DNA of 6,575 nt. Origin: Aliivibrio_A kagoshimensis. Lineage in GTDB: Bacteria > Pseudomonadota > Gammaproteobacteria > Enterobacterales > Vibrionaceae. Where the stretch lies: positions 1-6,575 of the forward strand of contig NZ_JAKJSQ010000116.1 of NCBI RefSeq assembly GCF_050337105.1, given 5' to 3'. The first letter of the stretch is position 1. Each line of letters opens with the position of its first letter. The notes under the pieces were generated by a model. That model searched no databases. It was not told the origin of the DNA and saw only the letters and a list, made by a program, of their open reading frames with translations. The translations under genes were made by a program, and so were the position numbers. This document shows, piece after piece, positions 1 through 5,848 of this stretch.

Positions 1-1029
1 GTTATAGACAAGATGTTAAGAGGTAGGCTGCAGACTTTATTTACTAATATCGATGATGAATTTGATGAGTTCATTTACCATAGTGCCTTTTATAATTTTC
101 CTACGTATCTTCTCGAGGATTTTAAATTAAACTTCAATGAGTGCTCAGTTTTTTTAAGTAAATATAAAAATCTTGAATTCATAATATCGGAATCTTGGAT
201 TGGAAATTCGAATGTTGCTTTTTTATTAGCGATTGCAAAAGAAAAAAACGATGTTAAGCATATTTATAATGAACATAATTGTTTATATCACCATGTGCTC
301 GGTGAAAGTGTAGGATTACAAGCAAGGTTAGTTGACATTTATTACTCTTTGGGCTGGGAAGGGGATAATATAAAAAAAGGAGCATCTCTTTATGATTTTA
401 ATTTAAAGGGCAGTTATGAAAATGAATTTAATGTATTATATATATCTAGTACTACCAACGTTAAAATACCAGAGTTTTGTACTGCATACTCATATGCTGC
501 AAGTGCCGGACACTTACATATAAAGTTTGTATGTGGCTTTTTTAATAGCTTAAACGAATGTGTATTATCTGAATTCGTTTACAGACCTTATCCTGTAAAA
601 TCTAGTTGGAAAGCTTTGAACAAAGAAGATGAAGTTGCTAAGGTGCTAAATAATAGAGCTCTAATTGACGACTTTAAGTATAGTTCAAAAATCATGATGA
701 AGAAAAGTAGGTTGGTTATTGTAGATTATATTTCTACTGCTCATTTGGAATCATTAATAATGAATATTCCTACAGTCTTTTTTTGGGATAGGGATACTTT
801 CTTTTTAAGTCAAGGAAATGAAGACTTTTTTGATGATCTGGTTTCTTGTGGCATATGCCAAACTTCGTTTGAAGATGCAGCTGAATTTGTAAANGAGTTA
901 GTAGAGAAAAATTCAATTGAAAAGTGGTGGTACACTGAATCTACACAAAATGCCAGACTGAATTTTTTGAATGCTAATATTGGAAAACCAGAAGATGCTA
1001 TTGATTTTTATCTTTCATTAATAAAATAA
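1..1029 (+). CDS. LIC12162-like putative transferase (5'-partial)
   Basis: The frame is open to base 1 (codons 1-12 read V-I-D-K before the first Met at 13), so the N-terminal part lies outside the window; 342 residues are visible. It resembles the C-terminal part of the LIC12162-type putative transferases found in Gram-negative sugar and surface-polysaccharide loci, which as I recall are usually 500 residues or more. Counting from the Met at 13, visible landmarks are a His-rich patch (EHNCLYHH, 87-94), an RPYP motif (191-194), and the most diagnostic stretch at about 235-258, with VDY, then STAHLESL, then NIPTVFFW. This last block looks like the sugar-nucleotide-binding half of a GT-B-like fold. 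No signal peptide or membrane segment is seen in the visible part. One codon (892-894, AAN) is ambiguous and encodes Lys or Asn. Its acceptor and donor cannot be read from sequence. It precedes the phosphonate genes by one gene and probably shares their transcript. Family assignment is from remembered motifs and is moderately sure. Confidence 0.7.
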   Translation, partial: VIDKMLRGRLQTLFTNIDDEFDEFIYHSAFYNFPTYLLEDFKLNFNECSVFLSKYKNLEFIISESWIGNSNVAFLLAIAKEKNDVKHIYNEHNCLYHHVLGESVGLQARLVDIYYSLGWEGDNIKKGASLYDFNLKGSYENEFNVLYISSTTNVKIPEFCTAYSYAASAGHLHIKFVCGFFNSLNECVLSEFVYRPYPVKSSWKALNKEDEVAKVLNNRALIDDFKYSSKIMMKKSRLVIVDYISTAHLESLIMNIPTVFFWDRDTFFLSQGNEDFFDDLVSCGICQTSFEDAAEFVXELVEKNSIEKWWYTESTQNARLNFLNANIGKPEDAIDFYLSLIK

Positions 1030-1063
1030 ATNTTGGTGTATTTTATTAATAACAAAACATACA

Positions 1064-1078
1064 AGAGAGTAGAAATTG
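1064..1078 (+). promoter_or_regulatory. Ribosome binding site supporting a TTG start
   Basis: A purine run AGAGAG (1064-1069) sits 6 bases before TTG at 1076-1078. The only nearby in-frame ATG (1118) is preceded by a T-rich stretch (TTGTTGTTGTTCCG) with no Shine-Dalgarno-like sequence, so TTG is the better start for the glycerophosphotransferase-like gene. Starting at 1118 would drop 14 residues, including half of the hydrophobic N-terminus. Confidence 0.5.
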
Positions 1079-2230
1079 AATAAATTTAATATATTAATTT
1101 TGTTGTTGTTCCGTTTGATGACATTTTTTGTTATTAGGAATAAAAAAAAATGGGTTATAGGCTCATGGTTCGGAACACGATATTTAGATAACTCTAAATA
1201 TTTTTGTGAATTCATGAAGACCAATAACGATGAAGTAGATTTCATTTTCGTAACAAAAAGTACGGTTGTTTATCAAGAATTACAAAAAAGAAATATCCCC
1301 TGTTCATATTTTTGGTCTTTGAAATCCATATGGGCTCATTTAACTTCAGGTGTATTCATTTATGATCAAAGTTTAGGAGAGGATATTAATTACCCTCTTT
1401 CTCTTGGTGGAATTTATGTGAATTTATGGCACGCATTTCCACTTAAAAAAGTTTATGCATTAAGAGGTCTTCCTAAAAACGAAAGCCTTGCTTTCTTAAG
1501 GAACTTTTTTAAAGAATATATATTGTGTTATAAGAATCGCTATATATTAACAACTTCTGACCTATCTAAAGATACCCTATCTAAAGCTTTTGAAATACCT
1601 GAGAAGCGTTGTATACAGAGTGTATATCCAAGGAATGAATATCTTTCAGGGAATATTGATGTAATAGAAGATGAGTCGATGTTATCTTACAAAGACATGA
1701 AGATTATTTTGTATTTACCCACTTTTAGAGATAATCGCGAGCTGCAATTTTTGGGTACAACTGACCGAAAAAAAATAAAATCTCTTGTAGATGATCTAAA
1801 ATCTATGGGGTATGTGTTTATATCAAAATTCCACGCTGCTGATAACACGAGCTTAGATTCATCGTTCGAGAGTGAAACAGGAGTTGTTAATTTAAATTCT
1901 GATTTTGATATATATCCATTATTAAAGAAAACAGATATATTGATTACTGATTATTCATCAGTTTATTTTGATTTTTTATTTATGAACAAGGAGATCCTCT
2001 TTTTTGCATACGATCTTGATTATTACTCCAATGNAGATAGAGGTTTGATTTTTGATTATAATGAATTCACCCCAGGTATGAAGCTGGACAACTTGAATAA
2101 TATTCCAGCTGCAATTCTAAAGGTGGAGTCTGGAGATATTGATTATTCGATACAAAGAAAGTTATTGAAAGATAAAATATTTGACAATGGTAGTATGAAC
2201 CACTTGATAAATGAAATTAAGAAAATATAA
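1076..2230 (+). CDS. CDP-glycerol glycerophosphotransferase-like protein (TagB/TagF superfamily)
   Basis: This 384-residue protein matches the CDP-glycerol:poly(glycerophosphate) glycerophosphotransferase family (Pfam Glyphos_transf). The family moves a phospho-alcohol from a CDP-activated donor to a hydroxyl on a glycan or teichoic-acid linkage unit at the cytoplasmic membrane face. Visible landmarks: a hydrophobic N-terminus (about 5-20) that could associate with the membrane; WHAFPLK at 118-124, corresponding to the usual WHGTPLK with the catalytic His (H119) kept but Gly-Thr changed to Ala-Phe; TSDLSKDTL (160-168); LPTFRD (214-219); a second conserved His in KFH (H253); and TDYSSVYFDF (291-300) followed by DRGLIFDY (321-328), the donor-binding C-terminal half. 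Residue 320 is ambiguous (GNA codon: Glu, Asp excluded; Ala, Gly or Val also possible). It lies directly before a cytidylyltransferase/PEP-mutase fusion, so the natural donor may be CMP-hydroxyethylphosphonate rather than CDP-glycerol (inference). The TTG start at 1076 is chosen for its ribosome binding site; ATG at 1118 is the alternative. Confidence 0.85.
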   Translation: MNKFNILILLLFRLMTFFVIRNKKKWVIGSWFGTRYLDNSKYFCEFMKTNNDEVDFIFVTKSTVVYQELQKRNIPCSYFWSLKSIWAHLTSGVFIYDQSLGEDINYPLSLGGIYVNLWHAFPLKKVYALRGLPKNESLAFLRNFFKEYILCYKNRYILTTSDLSKDTLSKAFEIPEKRCIQSVYPRNEYLSGNIDVIEDESMLSYKDMKIILYLPTFRDNRELQFLGTTDRKKIKSLVDDLKSMGYVFISKFHAADNTSLDSSFESETGVVNLNSDFDIYPLLKKTDILITDYSSVYFDFLFMNKEILFFAYDLDYYSNXDRGLIFDYNEFTPGMKLDNLNNIPAAILKVESGDIDYSIQRKLLKDKIFDNGSMNHLINEIKKI

Positions 2231-2255
2231 ATATAAATATGAATGTAAATTTGAT

Positions 2256-2276
2256 AGAGGTTAAGGCTTGATTATG
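2256..2276 (+). promoter_or_regulatory. Two candidate Shine-Dalgarno sites, alternative TTG/ATG starts of aepX
   Basis: AGAGG (2256-2260) lies 7 bases before TTG at 2268, and AAGG (2263-2266) lies 7 bases before ATG at 2274. Both starts are in the same frame and differ by two residues (M-I before M-N-K). ATG is preferred as the commoner initiator, and the protein would be 431 residues rather than 433. The nucleotidyltransferase beta-strand begins only at about the seventh codon of the longer form, so either start gives a complete domain. Confidence 0.45.
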
Positions 2277-3569
2277 AACAAAGAAACAGTATATGTTGGG
2301 ATGAGTGCTGATTTATTACATCCAGGTCATATAAATATATTAAAGGAAGCGGCGAAGTTAGGGGATGTAACTGTTGGCTTACTTACGGATAAAGCAATAG
2401 CAAGTTACAAGCGCTTACCATATATGACTTACGATCAAAGAAAAGAAGTTGTTGAAAATATAAAAGGTGTTGTTTCTGTAGTGCCACAGGAAACTCTTGA
2501 TTATCGTACAAACTTAATAGTATTAAAGCCTAATTATGTAGTGCACGGGGATGACTGGAAAGAAGGTGTTCAAAGAGAAACTCGAATGCAAGTTATTGAA
2601 TGCATAGAATCTTGGTCGGGGAAATTAATTGAAATCCCATACACGCCTGGTATTTCTTCAACACAACTTAATCGTTCTGTTAAAGAAATAGGAACAACAC
2701 CTGATATTAGAAGAGCACGCTTACGTAGATTAATTGATGCTAAGCCAGTAGTTAGAATCTTAGAATCCCATAACGCATTAAGTGGTTTGATTGCTGAAAC
2801 AGTAAAATCTTCTAAAGGCGTAGAGTTTGATGGAATGTGGAGCAGCTCCCTAACTGATTCAACATCAAAAGGTAAGCCTGATATTGAAGCTGTTGATGTT
2901 TCAACTCGAATCAATACGATAAATGAAATCTTTGAAGTTACAACTAAGCCGATGATCTATGACGCAGATACAGGGGGAATCCCTGAACATTTTGCATTTA
3001 CTGTTCGAACACTCGAACGTACGGGAATTTCAGCTGTGATTATTGAAGATAAAACAGGTTTGAAAAAAAACTCACTGTTTGGTACTGATGTAGCACAAAC
3101 GCAAGATAGTATTGAAAATTTTTGTGATAAAATAAAAGCAGGAAAAGCAGCACAAGTTACTGATGACTTTATGGTCATTTCACGTATCGAAAGTCTTATT
3201 CTTGACAAAGGAATGAATGACGCTTTGGCTAGAGCAGAAGCTTATATAGGTGCTGGTACTGATGGTATCATGATTCACTCTCGCAAAAAATCTGCGTCTG
3301 AGATACTTGAGTTTTGTGAGAAGTTAAAAACGTTTGCACCTTCCATTCCAATAATTGTTGTTCCGACGAGCTATAATCAAATAACTGCTAAAGAACTTGG
3401 TCAAGCTGGTATCAATGTTGTTATTTATGCCAATCATATGCTAAGGGCTGCATATCCAGGAATGAAGATGGTTGCTGAATCAATTTTGGAATGTGACCGT
3501 AGCCTTGAAGCTGAGTCATCATTACTTTCAATTAAAGAAATATTAGAACTGATTCCAGGTACAAAATAA
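2274..3569 (+). CDS. aepX: Cytidylyltransferase-phosphoenolpyruvate mutase fusion
   Basis: This bifunctional protein has about 431 residues; numbering below is from the TTG at 2268. The N-terminal domain (about 7-138) is a TagD/GCT-type nucleotidyltransferase: LHPGH at 17-21 is the HxGH CTP-binding motif, and TPGISST at 126-132 matches the family's RTxGIST signature, with Tyr125 where TagD has Arg. The second domain (about 152-420) is phosphoenolpyruvate mutase of the isocitrate lyase/PEP mutase superfamily: WSSS (191-194), YDADTGG (231-237) with the Mg-binding Asp residues, EDKTGLKKNS (260-269), which is the EDKxxxKxNS gating-loop signature separating mutases from lyases, and an Arg in ISRIE (R306). 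PEP mutase forms the C-P bond by converting phosphoenolpyruvate to phosphonopyruvate, a reaction whose equilibrium favours PEP and must be pulled by the next enzyme. The fused domain is expected to activate the finished phosphonate as a CMP ester. Its substrate, CMP-HEP versus CMP-2-aminoethylphosphonate, is inferred from neighbours. The mutase call is very secure. Confidence 0.96.
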   Translation: MNKETVYVGMSADLLHPGHINILKEAAKLGDVTVGLLTDKAIASYKRLPYMTYDQRKEVVENIKGVVSVVPQETLDYRTNLIVLKPNYVVHGDDWKEGVQRETRMQVIECIESWSGKLIEIPYTPGISSTQLNRSVKEIGTTPDIRRARLRRLIDAKPVVRILESHNALSGLIAETVKSSKGVEFDGMWSSSLTDSTSKGKPDIEAVDVSTRINTINEIFEVTTKPMIYDADTGGIPEHFAFTVRTLERTGISAVIIEDKTGLKKNSLFGTDVAQTQDSIENFCDKIKAGKAAQVTDDFMVISRIESLILDKGMNDALARAEAYIGAGTDGIMIHSRKKSASEILEFCEKLKTFAPSIPIIVVPTSYNQITAKELGQAGINVVIYANHMLRAAYPGMKMVAESILECDRSLEAESSLLSIKEILELIPGTK

Positions 3570-4705
3570 TGATTAACCCTAAGCATTTTTATAATTCGTT
3601 AAAAAGGTTGGGAGTTTCCTTTTTTACCGGTGTTCCAGACTCATTGCTTAAAGATATCTGTGCATATATAACTGATAACTCTACTAGGAATGAACATATT
3701 CTTGCGGTTAACGAGGGGGGAGCTATAGGCTTGGCTGTAGGACATCACCTAGCTACTAATTCAGTCCCCGTTGTTTATATGCAAAATTCGGGGATCGGAA
3801 ATACGGTTAACCCAATTTTGTCTTTAGCTGATAGTGATGTTTATTCAATACCAATGTTGCTTGTTATTGGTTGGAGAGGGGAGCCTAGCAAAAAAGATGA
3901 ACCGCAACATGTCAAGCAAGGAAAGCTTACGTTGTCGTTACTAAAAGTAATGGACATTGACTATGAGGTAATCGACGGTGAAGAAAGTGAAAAAGAACTA
4001 GAGCAGATCTTAAGTAAATTGCATGCTATTGCTATCGAGAAGTCAAAGCCAGTGGCTCTAGTTGTAAAGAAAAATACATTTTCTTCTTATACTAGTGAGT
4101 GTGGAGCAAATGTAAATTGCTATAATAATAATCGTGAAGATGCGATAAAAAAAATTGTTGATTGTATTGAAGATAAAGACTTTATTGTTTCAACCACGGG
4201 TATGGCTTCAAGAGAGCTTTTTGAATATAGAAAAACGTTAGGACAAGATCATTCAAATGATTTTCTTACAGTTGGTGGCATGGGACATGCGTCTCAAATT
4301 GCTGTAGGTATTGCGCTTTCATCACCAAAAAAACAAATCATATGTATTGATGGTGACGGTGCCGCTTTAATGCACTTAGGGGCTTTAGCTATTTCTGGAC
4401 AAAGCAACTTAAAAAATTTCAAGCATATTATTTTGAATAATGGCGCACATGATTCAGTAGGTGGGCAACCAACCGTCGGACAAGAGGTTAGTCTTTCGTC
4501 TATTGCACATGCTTGCGGTTATAATATGATCGAGGTTGCTAATAATGTTGAATTAACTGAGAAAATTGAACAGCTGAAAAGTATAGATGGACCAGCTTTT
4601 TTAGAAATACTTGTAGATAGAGGTAATAGAGCGGATTTAGGTCGCCCTACGTCAAGTCCGGTTGAAAATAAATCTATGTTTATGAATAAACTTAATAGGG
4701 GTTAA
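3569..4705 (+). CDS. aepY: Phosphonopyruvate decarboxylase
   Basis: This 378-residue ThDP-dependent decarboxylase is of normal length for the AepY/Ppd family. It converts phosphonopyruvate to phosphonoacetaldehyde plus CO2, the irreversible step that drives the unfavourable PEP mutase reaction. Visible motifs: FFTGVPDSLLKD (18-29), typical of the N-terminal pyrimidine-binding domain; VNEGGAIGLAVGHH (47-60) with the catalytic ThDP-activating Glu49; MQNSGIGN (71-78); GWRGEPSKKDEPQH (101-114), which distinguishes phosphonopyruvate and sulfopyruvate decarboxylases from pyruvate decarboxylases; and the ThDP/Mg motif running from GDG (262-264) to NN (290-291), followed by GAHDSVGGQPT (292-302). Its ATG overlaps the stop of aepX by one base (TAATG), a sign of translational coupling between the two steps. 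A weak AGG (3557-3559) lies 9 bases upstream. Sulfopyruvate decarboxylase is the main alternative, but the adjoining PEP mutase makes phosphonopyruvate the clear substrate. Confidence 0.95.
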   Translation: MINPKHFYNSLKRLGVSFFTGVPDSLLKDICAYITDNSTRNEHILAVNEGGAIGLAVGHHLATNSVPVVYMQNSGIGNTVNPILSLADSDVYSIPMLLVIGWRGEPSKKDEPQHVKQGKLTLSLLKVMDIDYEVIDGEESEKELEQILSKLHAIAIEKSKPVALVVKKNTFSSYTSECGANVNCYNNNREDAIKKIVDCIEDKDFIVSTTGMASRELFEYRKTLGQDHSNDFLTVGGMGHASQIAVGIALSSPKKQIICIDGDGAALMHLGALAISGQSNLKNFKHIILNNGAHDSVGGQPTVGQEVSLSSIAHACGYNMIEVANNVELTEKIEQLKSIDGPAFLEILVDRGNRADLGRPTSSPVENKSMFMNKLNRG

Positions 4706-4710
4706 CCTTG
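4697..4710 (+). promoter_or_regulatory. Strong ribosome binding site fixing a TTG start
   Basis: AGGGG (4697-4701) overlaps the last codons of aepY and lies 6 bases before TTG at 4708-4710, two bases after the aepY stop. There is no in-frame ATG near the start of the reductase gene. The next possible initiator is a GTG (residue 21) that would cut into the first conserved beta-strand. TTG is therefore the supported start. Confidence 0.7.
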
Positions 4711-5790
4711 CAGCAAGAGATCTCATATAATGAGCTTTCTGAGAAAATACATGGCCATGATGGTCATGTGTTTTTTGTTTCAGGAAAAACATTTGAATTG
4801 GCAAACATTTCTCGTCGATTATCATTAGGAAATCATACCTCCTATGTTAGGTTCTCTGATTTTACAGAAAACCCATCATTAGAAGATTTAATTAAAGCTA
4901 AAGATGCTTTTGTGAAATGTGACTCAACATTAATCATCGCCATCGGTGGAGGGAGTGCGATAGATCTTGCTAAGTTAGTTAAATATTATGCCAAGACATC
5001 GCTTGATGGTAATGAAATTGCACCTCCAAAAGTTATAGATATAGGGTCTATTGAATTAGTAGTGATTCCTTCAACTTTTGGCACTGGAAGTGAGTCCACA
5101 CATTTTGCTGTACTTTATATCAACGGGCAAAAACACTCAGTCGCTCATGAATCTATTTTACCTGATATTTACTTACTTGATGGAAGTTTGTCTGATACTT
5201 TACCTAGGAAAGTGAAAGGTTCAGCTTGTTTGGATGCACTATCTCAAGCAGTTGAATCATATTGGAGTGTTGCGTCTACGATGGAAAGTAAACGCTTTGC
5301 TAAAGAAGCGATTATTATCATTAGGAAAAATTTGTCGAAATATTTATTAGGTGATGTGTCTGTATCCAATGAGCTTTCTATAGCTGCAAATTTAGCTGGA
5401 AAGGCCATAAATATTACAAAAACGACTGCCGCACACGCATTATCATATACGCTTACTGCTAAATATAACATTCCACATGGCCACGCAGTGGCCCTATGTA
5501 TTAAAAATATGTTCGAAGCCAATATGGGAAGTGCAACTCGAGATGGCTTGGTTGATCTTAAGATTTTAATGAATGAATTATACTCTTTTTTAAATGTTAG
5601 TAATGGGAAGGAAGCTTCTGATTTATTCAGTGACTATATGATTGCTGCGGGTTTGGAACCTTGTTTATCTGGATGCGTTAGTTTGTCTGAAGCAGAAACA
5701 GAAAATTTAATTAATAGTGTTAATACTGAAAGGTTAAGTAATCATCCTGTAAATTTTAGTATGGATGAAATTAAGTTAATTTTTGATTAA
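4708..5790 (+). CDS. Iron-containing alcohol dehydrogenase, probable phosphonoacetaldehyde reductase
   Basis: This 360-residue protein belongs to the group III (metal-dependent, FucO/PhpC-like) alcohol dehydrogenases. The N-terminal dinucleotide-binding half shows IGGGSAIDLAK (79-89) and IPSTFGTGSES (120-130). The C-terminal helical metal-binding half shows DALSQAVESYWS (176-187), AAHALSY (241-247) and IPHGHAVAL (255-263). By spacing, the four metal ligands of the family map to Asp176, Gln180, His243 and His257; the 14-residue His-His spacing matches FucO, but the second ligand is Gln instead of the usual His. The likely reaction is NAD(P)H-dependent reduction of phosphonoacetaldehyde to 2-hydroxyethylphosphonate, as done by PhpC-type reductases in phosphinothricin and related pathways. 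This rests on position: it follows PEP mutase and phosphonopyruvate decarboxylase, two bases after aepY, and no aminotransferase is seen. Another aldehyde or alcohol substrate cannot be excluded from motifs alone. It starts with TTG, supported by AGGGG upstream. Confidence 0.88.
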   Translation: MQQEISYNELSEKIHGHDGHVFFVSGKTFELANISRRLSLGNHTSYVRFSDFTENPSLEDLIKAKDAFVKCDSTLIIAIGGGSAIDLAKLVKYYAKTSLDGNEIAPPKVIDIGSIELVVIPSTFGTGSESTHFAVLYINGQKHSVAHESILPDIYLLDGSLSDTLPRKVKGSACLDALSQAVESYWSVASTMESKRFAKEAIIIIRKNLSKYLLGDVSVSNELSIAANLAGKAINITKTTAAHALSYTLTAKYNIPHGHAVALCIKNMFEANMGSATRDGLVDLKILMNELYSFLNVSNGKEASDLFSDYMIAAGLEPCLSGCVSLSEAETENLINSVNTERLSNHPVNFSMDEIKLIFD

Positions 5791-5824
5791 ACTAGTTCGA
5801 AACCTTAAATTAGGAATAGAAAAT

Positions 5825-5848
5825 ATGAACTTTATTAGGTTAATTTAA
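5825..5848 (+). other. Possible 7-codon leader ORF overlapping the WbsX start
   Basis: ATG at 5825 opens a frame of seven codons (M-N-F-I-R-L-I) that ends with TAA at 5846-5848, so its stop shares one base with the ATG of the next gene (TAATG). AGGA (5812-5815) sits 9 bases before it. The arrangement would allow reinitiation onto the WbsX gene, but that gene also has its own AGG (5837-5839) 8 bases upstream of its ATG. A frame this short in AT-rich sequence may well be chance. Confidence 0.2.

Noticed and set aside
1018..1245. Minus-strand open frame of 75 codons
   Set aside because: It is antisense to the junction and start of the transferase gene, is low complexity, and has no recognisable motif or ribosome site.
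2239..2271. Ten-codon ATG frame between the transferase gene and aepX
   Set aside because: It has no good ribosome site, no coding character, and its TGA merely overlaps the alternative TTG start; treated as chance.
2570..3208. Two minus-strand open frames (2570-2914 and 2957-3208)
   Set aside because: Both are antisense to the well-supported PEP mutase domain and show no family resemblance.
4750..4759. 10-bp palindrome CATGGCCATG near the start of the reductase gene, followed by a partial repeat
   Set aside because: It encodes the repetitive H-G-H-D-G-H stretch; no partner site or operator context is seen.
5479..5493. Perfect GC-rich hairpin GGCCAC-gca-GTGGCC
   Set aside because: It resembles a terminator stem but lies inside the reductase gene over the conserved H-G-H-A-V-A codons and is not followed by a T run; codon constraint explains it.
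5244..5522. Minus-strand open frame of 92 codons
   Set aside because: It is antisense to conserved metal-binding motifs of the reductase; a shadow of the real gene.
5805..5848. Inverted repeat TTAAATTA (5805-5812) and TAATTTAA (5841-5848) in the last intergenic gap
   Set aside because: An A/T-only 8-bp stem with a 28-base loop is expected by chance here and has no T run, so it is not called a terminator.
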